Source: Bacillus swezeyi
GTDB taxonomy: Bacteria > Bacillota > Bacilli > Bacillales > Bacillaceae
Direction of reading: 5' to 3'
Assembly (NCBI RefSeq): GCF_001969815.1
Contig: NZ_MRBK01000002.1
Coordinates: forward strand, 21,369-85,368
DNA length: 64,000 nucleotides
Below the pieces are notes generated by a model. It searched no databases. It was not told the DNA's origin and saw only the letters and a list, made by a program, of their open reading frames with translations. This document shows positions 17,821 through 27,226 of the stretch, one piece after another; the first letter of the stretch is position 1; each line of letters begins with the position of its first letter. The translations under genes and the position numbers were made by a program.

Positions 17821-18924
17821 TTAATGATTGGTCCTATGTTTTCCCCTTTTGATCCTTGAAATCACCAGTAGCAAAATCGGTATCAAGCCGCCTAAATAAA
17901 CGCCGCTGTTTCCAATCAAGTCTCCAAACGCAAACATGTTGTTGATATTGTTCGGACCCATTGCAATGAGATAAATCACCGGAAGCAAAACGAACATTAC
18001 CTTTTGAATATTTGTTTTAAAGAGCTGGGACAGCCCCAATGCCGCACCATAAAAAGAGATGGCAAACGTGTTGAAAAGCTGCATGATCCAGATGACCAAA
18101 AGCAATGATTCGAACCGTTCAAATATGAGCCCCGGCTGTTCAAAGCTTCGCATCAAATCAATTGTCGGCCATGTTCGTGCAACCACCCCGTCTATGGACA
18201 GTGCGCCGATGACCATTACGACGGTGATCATATAGAAAAGCAATGGGATGGCCGTTCCGATGACAACCGTTTGAACGGCTTTATGCGGCTGGTTCATAAA
18301 AGGCATCAGAATCAGGACGATTTCAATCCCCGAAAAGGAGAGGGCGGTTACTTTTATTCCTTTTAATACAGGCCCAATCCCTTGCCCTAGCACAGGACGC
18401 AAATTGTCCATTTCAAAAATTCCTGAACTCATCAAAACGACCAGCAGAAAAAGGATGACTGTAATAGGGAAAACGATTTCAAACAGACGGGCAATCGAGC
18501 TTAAGCCGCCGATGATCAAATATAGCCCCACCCACAAAAAAATCATTGCGGTTGCCCAGCGGGGTGTTCCTTCCAGTAAAAAAAAGTGGATAATCTCCAG
18601 CATTGAGCGAACCTGAAAACCGGAATGGGCCAACAGATAACAAGCGAAAAACAGGCCGATCAACCCGCCGATCCATTTGCCGATGATATCCTGGGTGTAT
18701 TCATAAAAGGTTTTTTCAGGATACTGATGGTTCAGCTTCACCATGATGATCGATGCTGCCAGTGCGATCATCCCCCCTAAAACGAGCGTGATCCAGACAT
18801 CAGGTGTCTTGACTTCATCGACAGACGTTCGCGGCAGCGTCAAAATCCCTGTCCCAAGCAGGAAATTGGTGATGATGACTGCTGTTTGTAAAGTGGTGAT
18901 GCGCTCATTCGCCCCGATCATCAT
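17821..18924 (-). CDS. yndE3: Spore germination receptor B subunit (first B of the ynd operon)
   Basis: This 367-residue GerAB-family membrane protein has ATG 18924 as start, with SD AGGAGG nine bases upstream and 22 bases after the A-subunit stop. Hallmarks are NFLLGTGILTLPRTS and FERFESLLLVIWIMQLFN. The three B subunits of this operon differ mainly in the middle and in some helices. That is where germinant-binding differences would be expected, by analogy with GerAB; this is inference. Confidence 0.9.
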   Translation of the reverse strand: MMIGANERITTLQTAVIITNFLLGTGILTLPRTSVDEVKTPDVWITLVLGGMIALAASIIMVKLNHQYPEKTFYEYTQDIIGKWIGGLIGLFFACYLLAHSGFQVRSMLEIIHFFLLEGTPRWATAMIFLWVGLYLIIGGLSSIARLFEIVFPITVILFLLVVLMSSGIFEMDNLRPVLGQGIGPVLKGIKVTALSFSGIEIVLILMPFMNQPHKAVQTVVIGTAIPLLFYMITVVMVIGALSIDGVVARTWPTIDLMRSFEQPGLIFERFESLLLVIWIMQLFNTFAISFYGAALGLSQLFKTNIQKVMFVLLPVIYLIAMGPNNINNMFAFGDLIGNSGVYLGGLIPILLLVISRIKRGKHRTNH

Positions 18925-18946
18925 GAATGTTTTCCTCCTCTCTATG

Positions 18947-20515
18947 CTATTGGCGTGTCGAATCGTCTGTTTTCATCATTTTCGGCCGCTTTTTCATCAT
19001 CAGTATCGGCATGCGGACGATGAAATCTTTCCAATCGCCTAAACGATAAGGGACGGCTGGACTGGCATATGGAACACCAAAACTTTTCAGCTTCACCGCG
19101 TGGCTGGCAAGCATGAGAAAAAACATAATCACACCGTACAATCCAAATACAGCTGCGCAAAACATCGCCGCAAACCTCAGCATACGCAGTGATATTCCGG
19201 CGCTGTATTGCGGAATCGCAAATGAAGAAATGGCGGTGACCGCAACGACGATGACCATGATCGGACTGACGATGCCTGCCTGTACGGCAGCCTCTCCGAT
19301 GATGATACCGCCGACGATCCCCATCGCCGGACCAATCGGTTTTGGCAGCCGCAGGCCGGCCTCACGCAAAATTTCGATCGCTACTTCCATAATGAGCGCC
19401 TCTATCAGGGATGGAAAAGGCACCCCTACCCTCGTCCCGGTGATGGAGATCGCCAGCTCGCTCGGAATCAGGCCGGGATGAAACGAGATAAAAGAAATAT
19501 ATAAAGCGGGTCCCAGCAAAGAAATCACGGCTGCGCCTACCCGCAAAATGCGGATCAGAGAACTTGGAAGCCATCGTTCATAATAATCCTCAGGCGATTG
19601 CAGCAGCATGCTGAATGTAACCGGAACGATTAAAACAAAAGGCGTCCCGTCCAGTAAAATGGCCACCCTGCCTTCCATTAAAGCGCTCATCACCCTGTCG
19701 GGACGCTCGGTGCTTTGCACCTGCGGAAACGGACTGAGATAATTGTCTTCAATCAGCTGTTCGACATAGCCGGATTCAAGGACATCATCGATATTAATCC
19801 TTTTGACTCTTTTCTTGACTTCCTCCACCAGCCCCGGTTCGGCCACATCTTTGATATAGGCCACGACAAGATTTTTGACGACTCTTTTTCCCACTTGAAA
19901 CTGACTCATGGACAAGCTTTGATTTTTCCCATGCTGCCTCAAAAGCGCGGTATTTGTTCCCAAAGTTTCTGTAAAGCCTACCCGCGCTCCTCTTACCAAA
20001 GCTTCTGATACAGGCTCTTCAATGCTTCTCGTGTTTTTCTTGATGGTGCCCAGCAATAAGACTTCCGCTGAACCATCGATCAACAGCATGGTCGAACCCA
20101 TCAAAACTTCCGGCACCACTTCACCGACATGCTTTACCGCTGACACTTCACTAATTGATAAAATCTGCTTTTTAATCAATTCAGGCGCATTGTTGTTTAA
20201 TGAAGAGGGATCAATTTTATATTCCTCGGCAAAATCGGCCATCAGCGACCTCATAATATGTTTGTCGATAAGATCTTTATCGGAAAGCGCATCGATAAAC
20301 ATAATTGCCGCACTTATGCCGGTGCGCCCTAAGTTAAATTGGCGAAAATTAACATCTGAGTTATTCTCCATAGCTGTTTTGACCATTTTCAGATCATGAT
20401 TGAAATCACCGGTAAAGTAACCGGTTGACTCCAAAGACGGCACTTCTTCCTTTGGCGTGTCGCGCTTATTGGACGGCTGCGTCATTCTCCGCGTTTTCGA
20501 TTTCCACCATCTCAT
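18947..20515 (-). CDS. yndD: Spore germination receptor A subunit
   Basis: This 522-residue GerAA-family protein has a long hydrophilic N-terminal domain (about residues 1-280), including [17 protein letters not shown] and [16 protein letters not shown] segments. It is followed by a membrane domain with the family signatures [24 protein letters not shown] and [12 protein letters not shown] subunits oligomerise and are proposed to form the ion channel. It is the first classical gene of the operon in the order A-B-B-C-B. Its start is 4 bases after the stop of a 41-codon membrane ORF, so the two may be coupled. Confidence 0.92.
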   Translation of the reverse strand: MRWWKSKTRRMTQPSNKRDTPKEEVPSLESTGYFTGDFNHDLKMVKTAMENNSDVNFRQFNLGRTGISAAIMFIDALSDKDLIDKHIMRSLMADFAEEYKIDPSSLNNNAPELIKKQILSISEVSAVKHVGEVVPEVLMGSTMLLIDGSAEVLLLGTIKKNTRSIEEPVSEALVRGARVGFTETLGTNTALLRQHGKNQSLSMSQFQVGKRVVKNLVVAYIKDVAEPGLVEEVKKRVKRINIDDVLESGYVEQLIEDNYLSPFPQVQSTERPDRVMSALMEGRVAILLDGTPFVLIVPVTFSMLLQSPEDYYERWLPSSLIRILRVGAAVISLLGPALYISFISFHPGLIPSELAISITGTRVGVPFPSLIEALIMEVAIEILREAGLRLPKPIGPAMGIVGGIIIGEAAVQAGIVSPIMVIVVAVTAISSFAIPQYSAGISLRMLRFAAMFCAAVFGLYGVIMFFLMLASHAVKLKSFGVPYASPAVPYRLGDWKDFIVRMPILMMKKRPKMMKTDDSTRQ

Positions 20516-20519
20516 TTAC

Positions 20520-20645
20520 TCACTCACCCTCTGCCGCGCGAATCCAAAGAAAAAATTTTGAAATGGCATAGGGAATAAAAAATACAAAAAAAGCCTGCAA
20601 CAAGATCGGCCAGTCCGGAAAATAAGAAACAATGGTTTTCCACAT
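20520..20645 (-). CDS. 41-residue single-helix membrane protein upstream of yndD
   Basis: This ORF has ATG 20645, SD AAGGGTGAT at proper spacing, and a stop 4 bases before the yndD start. The product starts MWKTIVSYFPDWP, has one strongly hydrophobic helix (residues about 14-34) and ends in a charged tail (IRAAEGE). Its position and coupling suggest an accessory factor of the germination receptor, like the small D proteins of other gerA-type operons. Those usually have two helices, however, and I see no direct family match. Confidence 0.6.
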   Translation of the reverse strand: MWKTIVSYFPDWPILLQAFFVFFIPYAISKFFLWIRAAEGE

Positions 20646-20721
20646 GTTTATCACCCTTTTTCATTGCTTTAGTAAGTCCATCTTTTTTATCCTATTATTG
20701 CCTTGGATGACATCTATAATT

Positions 20722-20740
20722 TGTGGTAATTTAAACCACA
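20722..20740. repeat. Inverted repeat upstream of the ynd operon
   Basis: TGTGGT (20722-20727), a 7-base AT spacer, then ACCACA (20735-20740), about 77 bases upstream of the small ORF. It could be an operator or simple structure. No clear sigma-G promoter (expected for germination receptor operons) could be fixed by eye. Confidence 0.35.
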
Positions 20741-20753
20741 TGCTCCTTTAGCA

Positions 20754-20800
20754 AATAAAACAAAGCCACCTGTGTTTGACACAGATGGCTTTGTTTTATT
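20754..20800. terminator. Terminator after the ABC-F gene
   Basis: A 22-base arm (20754-20775) pairs with 20779-20800 around a 3-base loop with one mismatch. T and A runs on both sides make it bidirectional. It lies directly after the ABC-F stop. Confidence 0.85.
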
Positions 20801-22509
20801 TATTCTTTTTCTAAAAGCGCTTGTTTACGCTTCAGCAGATCTGAGAACTCCTGATCGAGTTCATGATATCTCTGCTCTTCAGGAGAAAGCCCGGCCAGCT
20901 CTCCGAGCACCGCGGTCATTCGGTTTTCGATCTTCAGCCGCTCCTCTTCACCGCTTTTTGCATGGATCTGTTTCTTCCTGTTCCGGTAGTCTTTCAGTCC
21001 GGTTTCGATCCGGGTGATGCGCTGTTGTTCAAAAACAAGAAGCTTATCACACAATTTTTCCGTAAAGTACATGTCATGCGAAACAATGATGATCGTTCCC
21101 TGAAATTCCAGCAATGTCTGCTCGAGCTGCTCCCTGCTCGGTAAATCAAGGTGGTTGGTCGGTTCGTCTAAAATCAACAGATCGTAATCTTTTAAAATCA
21201 TACCGGCCAATTTGATCCGCGTCCGCTCCCCGAGGCTGAACGTCCCGATCTCCTGATGAAAGCGGTCTTCTTTGATGCCCATACTGGCCAAAATTGTCCG
21301 CGCATTTGCAATATCGTCCCTGTCAGACAAGTTCAGCGCTTCTGCCACTGTTTGGTCAGCTCTTAAGTCACTGACATCCTGGCTCAAATACGCGGTTTTG
21401 ACAGACCGGCTTTTCCATAGCGTTCCGTCAGTCACAGGTTCTATCCCTAACATCATTTTGACAAGTGTCGTTTTGCCGCATCCATTGTCTCCGACCAGCG
21501 CCATTCTCTCCCCGTATTTGATGTAAAAATGGCTGTCCTTAATCAAAGTTCGTCCGTGAAATGATTTTGTCAGGTCCTGCGCTTCGATGATTCGTTTTCC
21601 CCTTCTTTCTCCTGAAGAAAATTGGAACCTGACTGCTCCTTCTTCTTTTGGCTTTTCCGCTTTGTTTTTTTCAAGCTCCTGTTCAAGGCGCTTTCGTTTT
21701 GATTTGACTTGATTATCGAGCTTTTTGGCTTTTACCCTGTGGTATTCTTTATAGCCCGTCGTTCCTTCTTTTGTGGAGTCGCGATGGGCTTTTTGCGACC
21801 AATGTCTGAGACCTGCAATCTGTGATTCGATTCTTTCTTTGTGCTTCCGCTGGACTTCGTATTGATGCATGCGGGCTTCATTTAACCGTTTTTTCTCCTG
21901 GCGATATGCAGTATAGTTTCCTTGATAAGTGTGCAATTCTCCATCTTCAATCTCCAATATTTTGGAAATCGATCGATCCAAAAAGTATCGGTCATGGGAA
22001 ATGATGAATACGGCCCCTTGATATTTTTCCAGCTCTTCAAGGAGCCAGTTGATCCCTTTTACATCCAAATGATTTGTCGGCTCATCCAGGATGAGGACAT
22101 CGGGCATCGTTTTCCAGACGTGTGCCAGTGCGAGCTTCAGTTTTTCCCCGCCGCTCATATGGCTTAGCCGTTCGGCATTCCAGCTTTGCACCTTTGACAA
22201 GCCCAGCCGGCTCGTCAGCTGATATAATGTCCCGCTCTCATCCCCGGTTAAAATGCTGCTGAAATCGTTGAGGGAATACTCAATCGATTGAAGAAGGTAT
22301 CCGATTTTAAGCGTCCGTTCTGTTTGCACTGTGCCTTGATCTGCTTCGGTGTGACCGGACAAAATATTTGCAAGGGTTGTTTTCCCCGCGCCGTTATATC
22401 CGACTAAACCGATTCGCTCTTGATTTGATATGTCAAATTCGATATTTTTTAAAACCGTTTGCTCACCAAAGCTTTTTTGCAAGCCTCTTATTTTCATTAG
22501 AATCGTCAT
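20800..22509 (-). CDS. ABC-F ribosome protection protein (VmlR-like)
   Basis: This 569-residue ABC-F protein has two nucleotide-binding domains and no membrane part. Walker A motifs are GYNGAGKTT and GDNGCGKTT. Signatures are MSGGE and FSLGE, and both Walker B motifs end LDEPTNHLD. The inter-domain linker (HWSQKAHRDSTK to YHRVKAKKLDNQVKSK) closely follows B. subtilis VmlR, which displaces lincosamide, streptogramin A and pleuromutilin drugs from the ribosome. ATG 22509 is chosen because SD GAGGTGA precedes it; the longer frame to 22557 runs through the leader hairpin. It is expected to be cytosolic, confer antibiotic tolerance, and be controlled by leader attenuation. Confidence 0.88.
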   Translation of the reverse strand: MTILMKIRGLQKSFGEQTVLKNIEFDISNQERIGLVGYNGAGKTTLANILSGHTEADQGTVQTERTLKIGYLLQSIEYSLNDFSSILTGDESGTLYQLTSRLGLSKVQSWNAERLSHMSGGEKLKLALAHVWKTMPDVLILDEPTNHLDVKGINWLLEELEKYQGAVFIISHDRYFLDRSISKILEIEDGELHTYQGNYTAYRQEKKRLNEARMHQYEVQRKHKERIESQIAGLRHWSQKAHRDSTKEGTTGYKEYHRVKAKKLDNQVKSKRKRLEQELEKNKAEKPKEEGAVRFQFSSGERRGKRIIEAQDLTKSFHGRTLIKDSHFYIKYGERMALVGDNGCGKTTLVKMMLGIEPVTDGTLWKSRSVKTAYLSQDVSDLRADQTVAEALNLSDRDDIANARTILASMGIKEDRFHQEIGTFSLGERTRIKLAGMILKDYDLLILDEPTNHLDLPSREQLEQTLLEFQGTIIIVSHDMYFTEKLCDKLLVFEQQRITRIETGLKDYRNRKKQIHAKSGEEERLKIENRMTAVLGELAGLSPEEQRYHELDQEFSDLLKRKQALLEKE

Positions 22510-22543
22510 ACCGCTCACCTCTGTTTTGTTTTTGGCTGACAAC

Positions 22544-22572
22544 AAAAAACCTCTCACGGAAACCCGGAGAGG
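22544..22572 (-). terminator. Leader terminator (attenuator) of the ABC-F gene
   Basis: On the minus strand CCTCTC (22572-22567) pairs with GAGAGG (22555-22550), followed at once by TTTTTT (22549-22544). It lies inside the 5' leader, before the SD of the ABC-F gene, so it can stop transcription early. An upstream AGAGG (22619-22615) could pair with CCTCT of the 5' arm as an antiterminator. Confidence 0.65.
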
Positions 22573-22575
22573 ATA

Positions 22576-22644
22576 TCATGCCAAAACGTGCATCGTGAAA
22601 GCAGTATGAACTGGCCTCTTTTCATTTGCACGGCAAATAAACAT
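22576..22644 (-). CDS. Possible leader peptide of the ABC-F attenuator
   Basis: A 22-codon ORF (MFICRANEKRPVHTAF, then TMHVLA) ends 4 bases before the attenuator stem and spans the possible antiterminator strand. The geometry suits control by drug-stalled ribosomes. No SD is visible before the ATG and no clear promoter was located, so this is tentative. An alternative overlapping frame starts at the ATG of an internal AAATGAAAAG. Confidence 0.35.
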   Translation of the reverse strand: MFICRANEKRPVHTAFTMHVLA

Positions 22645-22823
22645 AAGAGATGATGCAAGGTATAAAAGGGCAGACTGATCCTATTCTCCAAGTTTCCGTT
22701 TTTCATATTCAAAAAACGACGGAAAATAAGATTACTGCTTCATGTCCCCTATACCTGTTCCTTTCACTGTATTTATCAAACAGTATATGAAACGGAGGAG
22801 TGCTTTGTCAATATGCAAGCCAT

Positions 22824-24023
22824 TTACTTCAAACCTTCAAGCGGCGATTTTCCGATTGTGCCGACACGCCGAATTTGTACGTCTGTTTTAATGTCGATCG
22901 GCATCGTCGTGAATGTCTCGTCCCAATTTTTCCTGACTTTCTTCCAATAGTCGGGGTTTGAACGGTGAAGCACCTCGCCAAAGCCGAAAAAATCGACTTT
23001 GTACTCTTCCTGAGCCGTTTTGAGCGCCTTTTCCATCAGACTTTTTACCCGTTTATTCGCCTCCTTTTCCAGCTCGGCGATTGTTTTGGATTTCGTCAAA
23101 TCGAGCTTGCACTGCACTTCTCCGACATTGGCTTCCACATTGATCTGAACGCTTCCCTTCGGAGAGCCGTTTTTGACGTCGACCGCCAGTTCCGATTTTG
23201 TGCGAACGACCTCCATTGCCGCTTTTCCTTTGCCGTCTGGACAAGGCACTTCACCGATCGTGCTTCTGACATTTCCCAACGCATAGTTAACAGCTTTACT
23301 ATCCCTTTCATTCAGCCAGCCGATCAGTTTATCGCTTTTAAAAACCGCCAACCCGCTGTATTTCAGTTTGACATCTGGATCAATTTCCTGAACATTTTCT
23401 TTACTCTCACCTTTTTTTCCATCCCCTAACAGCCGGAGTCCTGTCAAATGGGGCTGTACCCCCTCACTGACGATATCGGAGATGAGTTTGTCCAATGTGA
23501 CGGTCATCAAAGGAGCCCACGCCTTCTCCGATGTTTCAAGCGACGTAAACAGTTTGTTTGCGGGAATGTCTTCTAGTCCCGTCATCACTTTGAGTACGTT
23601 TTCCGCCTTGGCATCTTTGGCGACAACGATGAAAAAATCGGGCCGCAGCTCATGATCCCTTGATAAAAAATCAAGCGTGTCGCCGATTCCTTCTTTAGCC
23701 ACTTCCTCACCTATGACGAGAACACGCAAATGGGAAAAATAAAGTTTTCTGGCTGACAGGGTTGTCATTCTTCTGATCGCTTCAAAGACCGTGTCTCCCT
23801 TTTCCTGATATGTGATAACCGGTGCTTCTAGGCCTTTGCCCTGCTTGGCTGCAACCTGCCCGGGATCGATGACTTGAGTGGTTATAACCTGCTTACCATC
23901 CGACTTGTCGAACGCCATTGCGCCCACGATGGCCAACTCATTTAATTCCCGCCGATTCCAGCATCCTGATAACACAATAACGGTAAGGAAGAGAACAGCA
24001 AACAAACCGATGTGTTTCCGCAA
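22824..24023 (-). CDS. Spore germination receptor C subunit, lipoprotein (second operon)
   Basis: This 399-residue Ger(x)C-family lipoprotein has a signal peptide with lipobox VLSGCWNRRE. The family pattern continues with ELAIVGAMAFDKSDG and the C-terminal WDETFTTMPIDIKTDVQ. The start is TTG 24023, with a strong SD AAAGGAGG 7 bases upstream. It is the last gene of a three-gene minus-strand operon (A, D, C) and would work with A and B subunits at the spore inner membrane. It may correspond to GerKC or YfkR; I cannot decide which. Confidence 0.9.
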   Translation of the reverse strand: MRKHIGLFAVLFLTVIVLSGCWNRRELNELAIVGAMAFDKSDGKQVITTQVIDPGQVAAKQGKGLEAPVITYQEKGDTVFEAIRRMTTLSARKLYFSHLRVLVIGEEVAKEGIGDTLDFLSRDHELRPDFFIVVAKDAKAENVLKVMTGLEDIPANKLFTSLETSEKAWAPLMTVTLDKLISDIVSEGVQPHLTGLRLLGDGKKGESKENVQEIDPDVKLKYSGLAVFKSDKLIGWLNERDSKAVNYALGNVRSTIGEVPCPDGKGKAAMEVVRTKSELAVDVKNGSPKGSVQINVEANVGEVQCKLDLTKSKTIAELEKEANKRVKSLMEKALKTAQEEYKVDFFGFGEVLHRSNPDYWKKVRKNWDETFTTMPIDIKTDVQIRRVGTIGKSPLEGLK

Positions 24024-24057
24024 GTCTTAACCTCCTTTCTTCGCCCTCTCTTCCTGC

Positions 24058-24291
24058 TCACTTCAATAAAGACATGATTGCATCACTGAGCGGTTTATAA
24101 ATGACAGCGAGCCAATCGAGGGGGTTTGGAACCTCAACACCAAGCCCCTCCGTAATGTTTAGCGCAACGCCAAATGCGAGCAGCAGCGAAAAGACCCATA
24201 TCTCTTTTTTCTGTTTTTTCTTCCATAGCGTCGGCAGCTCCAGAAGGATGATCAAACCCGCTATGAGAAGAATTCCTGCGACAACCTGCAT
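24058..24291 (-). CDS. Small two-helix germination accessory protein (D-type subunit)
   Basis: This 77-residue protein has two hydrophobic segments (about residues 3-20 and 31-47) around a Lys-rich turn (WKKKQKKE). SD AAGGAG precedes ATG 24291. It lies between the A and C subunit genes, 43 and 34 bases from each, so it is cotranscribed. Small two-helix 'D' proteins encoded in or near gerA-family operons are known modulators of receptor function, and this fits in size, topology and place. The family link is by context. Confidence 0.75.
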   Translation of the reverse strand: MQVVAGILLIAGLIILLELPTLWKKKQKKEIWVFSLLLAFGVALNITEGLGVEVPNPLDWLAVIYKPLSDAIMSLLK

Positions 24292-24334
24292 ATCAGACAG
24301 CTCCTTGCTTTTCCCGGATTCTGTTGAACCGGAA

Positions 24335-25912
24335 TTATTTTCTCGAATTCGGCGGCTTTGGCGAAGCGGTGTCTTCGCGCTCGACGTTTTTTTGGCTGAT
24401 TAAACGCGGACGAGAAAATAATCTCCACCGCGGCATCCGAAGAATCGCATCTTTTTGATCTTCGGCAATGAAGGGGCCGAACGGAGACATATACGGCACT
24501 CCAAACGACCGCAGACTGCATAAATGAAGAGTGAGAGCGATCAAGCCGACGATTATTCCGAATAATCCGAACGAAGCTGCCAGTCCCATAAAAATAAACC
24601 GAAGCATTCTCACGGAAATCGATAGATTAAACGAGCTGACGATAAAGCTTGAAATCGCCGTTATCGCGACGACGATAACCATGGCAGCGGAAACGATTCC
24701 GGCATCAACCGCCGCCGTCCCAATGACAAGCGTCCCCACAATCGAAACCGCCTGTCCGATCGTTTTCGGCATTCGGACACCGGCTTCGCGAAGAATTTCA
24801 AAAGTGACCTCCATTAAAAGAGCTTCAACAAAAGCTGGAAAAGGCACGCCCTCGCGCTGTGCTGCCAGATTAAGGAGCAGCGGCGTCGGCAGCATTTCCT
24901 GGTGAAACGTCGTGATGGCGATATACAGCGATGGTCCGAGCAGCGCGATAAAAAAGCCGACAAAACGGAGAAAACGGAGCAGAGTTGTGATATCCGCGCG
25001 CTGATAATAGTCATCAGCGGTTTGAAAAAACTGAACAAACAGGGACGGAACCAGCAGAGCATTTGGACTTCCATCAACAAAAATAGCGACCCGCCCCTCC
25101 AGCAGATTCGCCGCCGTGACATCAGGGCGTTCTGTATGAAAGATGGTGGGGAATGGCGTGTAGGTTTCATCTTGAATCAGCTCTTCGACATAGCCGGTTT
25201 CTAGAATGCTGTCAATTTCAATACGATCAAGCCGTTTTCGAACTTCCTCGACCACTTTGTTATTGGCGATTCCTTTTATATAAGCAATCGATACATTCGT
25301 TTTTGTAACGGTGCCGAGCTTCTTTGTTTCAAACCAGAGATTTTGGTCGTTGATAATGCGCCGGAGCAGCGCCGTGTTCGTCCGCAGACTTTCCGAGTAA
25401 GCCTCTTTTGGACCGCGCACTGTGTTTTCAACTGTCGCTTCGGTTACGCCGCGGTCTTTGCCGCCTTTCATTCCAAGAGCTAATCCCTGAGGATAGCCGT
25501 CCAGCAAAAAAATGACGTTCCCACTTAACAGCGAGCTGAAAAGCGTGCTGTAATCGGAAAATTCTTTTAAGTCGGCAACAGTCAAAACAGAGTCTTTTAA
25601 CCGGCTGAATGAGCTTTCTTCAGCAGACATGTCGCCTTTCTGAATATGAAACATTAAAGATTCAAGTATAAAATTTTGAACCGCTGACTCATCGATTAAG
25701 CCGTCCGTATAAATGATCGCCGTCTTCAAATCCCCGTCTTTTCCGATTCGAAACTCCCGGACGATAATATCATCGCTGCCCCCGAGCATTTCTTTGACTT
25801 TTTGGACATTCTCTTTAAGGTTTGCTTTCAGCCCATCCTTCTCATCAGAAACTCGATCTTCGGAATGCTTTCCTGATAAGGGTTGATAGTATCGGTTTTT
25901 AAAAAATCTCAT
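24335..25912 (-). CDS. Spore germination receptor A subunit (second operon)
   Basis: This 525-residue GerAA-family protein has a hydrophilic N-terminal domain with SEDRVSDEKDGLKANLKENV, ESLRTNTALLRRI and IDSILETGYVEELIQDE. The membrane domain then carries GRVAIFVDGSPN, REAGVRMPKTIGQ and VVAITAISSF. ATG 25912 is preferred (upstream AGGGGGAAG) over the TTG at 25975, which has no SD. It heads the operon A-D-C; the matching B subunit is divergent (26069-27169). It resembles GerKA/YfkQ, and I leave the symbol open. Confidence 0.9.
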   Translation of the reverse strand: MRFFKNRYYQPLSGKHSEDRVSDEKDGLKANLKENVQKVKEMLGGSDDIIVREFRIGKDGDLKTAIIYTDGLIDESAVQNFILESLMFHIQKGDMSAEESSFSRLKDSVLTVADLKEFSDYSTLFSSLLSGNVIFLLDGYPQGLALGMKGGKDRGVTEATVENTVRGPKEAYSESLRTNTALLRRIINDQNLWFETKKLGTVTKTNVSIAYIKGIANNKVVEEVRKRLDRIEIDSILETGYVEELIQDETYTPFPTIFHTERPDVTAANLLEGRVAIFVDGSPNALLVPSLFVQFFQTADDYYQRADITTLLRFLRFVGFFIALLGPSLYIAITTFHQEMLPTPLLLNLAAQREGVPFPAFVEALLMEVTFEILREAGVRMPKTIGQAVSIVGTLVIGTAAVDAGIVSAAMVIVVAITAISSFIVSSFNLSISVRMLRFIFMGLAASFGLFGIIVGLIALTLHLCSLRSFGVPYMSPFGPFIAEDQKDAILRMPRWRLFSRPRLISQKNVEREDTASPKPPNSRK

Positions 25913-26068
25913 AACTTCCCCCTGCCATTGTTCATAGAGGTTTCCTGTATTTGGTTTTAATTTGCCTTGATTCAATTTTTTTATACCTTGAGGATGGTGT
26001 TTATAATGAATCTCTTTTGTTAATGACTAAGTATGTTTATACAAAAGTTGGTTTTGGGAGGCGGGAAA

Positions 26069-27169
26069 ATGGAGAAAGCCAAAATCAGCCCTCACCAGCT
26101 ATTTTCTTTGATCGTATTATTCGAGTTTGGAACTGCGCTGATTGTTCCATTGGGAGTAGAAGCGAAACAGGACGCATGGCTGGCAGAATTGCTTGGTTTA
26201 ACAGGTGGTATCATACTATTGCTCCACTACTATTATCTATACAGGCAGTATCCGAATATGCTATTGACTCGTTATATACAAAATATATTAGGAAGATCCA
26301 TTGGTTATTTAATAGGTCTTTTATATATTGCATTTTTTATCTATGGAGCATCAAGAGATCTTCGTGACGCCAGCGAACTTTTATTACTTCAATATGATCA
26401 AACCCCGATGTTTATCCTGAGCGGGGTCTTAATGGTTATTGTTTGCTATGCTCTTTATCAAGGCATAGAGACGTTGGCAAGAACTGGAGAAATTATTTTT
26501 GGACTGGTATTTATCATGATCCTAGTGACTTTTTTCTCCATAATCGGTTCAAATGTTATCCGTCTTGAAAATTTGCTCCCAGTCTTAGAAAATGGGTGGA
26601 AGCCTGTTATCACAACCGCTTTTCCTGAACGTGTTTTTTTCCCTTACGGTGAATTAATATGCTTCACTACGATATTACCTTACTTAAATCAACAGAAAAT
26701 GGGGATGGCATTTGGGCTGGCTGCCACCATTTTTAGCGGTTTGGTTTTAACGGTGACAATAATCATGGAAATCGCGGTATTAGGTGTTCATGGATGGTCA
26801 ACTTCTACCTTCCCATTTTTGAAATTTGTGGAAAAGATAAATTTTGGCGGATTTATACAAGGGTTACAAGGAGTTGCAATGATCGCACTCATTGTGGGGG
26901 ATTTTGTTAAGGTGACAGTCTTTTCCTATGCAGCAGTGGCTTGTTCAGCAGATTTATTTCATGTTAAAAATTCCAGTAAATTTATCCTGCCGATCGGGCT
27001 GGTGATCCTAGCTCTCTCAGTGATCATTGCTGGCAGCTATGCAGCACATATTGAACAGGGAAAAGCTGCACTATATTCGATCTTTCCCCTGTTTGCATTT
27101 ATTATCCCATTGCTGTTAGTCACGGTCGCTTTTGTTCGGAAGCGTGTCGGCGGCGGCAATCAGCACTAG
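26069..27169 (+). CDS. Spore germination receptor B subunit, divergent
   Basis: This 366-residue GerAB-family membrane protein starts at ATG 26069 behind SD GGGAGG, 12 codons inside the longest frame. Typical features are LIVPLGVEAKQDAW, an early helix pair, ENLLPVLENGW and the central FPYGELICF. It is more like GerKB/YfkT-type B subunits than the three ynd B subunits. It is divergent from the A-D-C operon and separated from it by about 155 bases, so one receptor may be made from two transcripts. No terminator separates it from the next pseudogene. Confidence 0.85.
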   Translation: MEKAKISPHQLFSLIVLFEFGTALIVPLGVEAKQDAWLAELLGLTGGIILLLHYYYLYRQYPNMLLTRYIQNILGRSIGYLIGLLYIAFFIYGASRDLRDASELLLLQYDQTPMFILSGVLMVIVCYALYQGIETLARTGEIIFGLVFIMILVTFFSIIGSNVIRLENLLPVLENGWKPVITTAFPERVFFPYGELICFTTILPYLNQQKMGMAFGLAATIFSGLVLTVTIIMEIAVLGVHGWSTSTFPFLKFVEKINFGGFIQGLQGVAMIALIVGDFVKVTVFSYAAVACSADLFHVKNSSKFILPIGLVILALSVIIAGSYAAHIEQGKAALYSIFPLFAFIIPLLLVTVAFVRKRVGGGNQH

Positions 27170-27226
27170 CTCTTCTGGGGCTATGGTCCAAATCCGGTTA
27201 CACTGCCAATACTTCGCGATTTTGAG

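Noticed and set aside
25913..25975. 21-codon extension of the second A subunit
   Set aside because: No SD at the TTG; the Met at 25912 has one and matches the family start.
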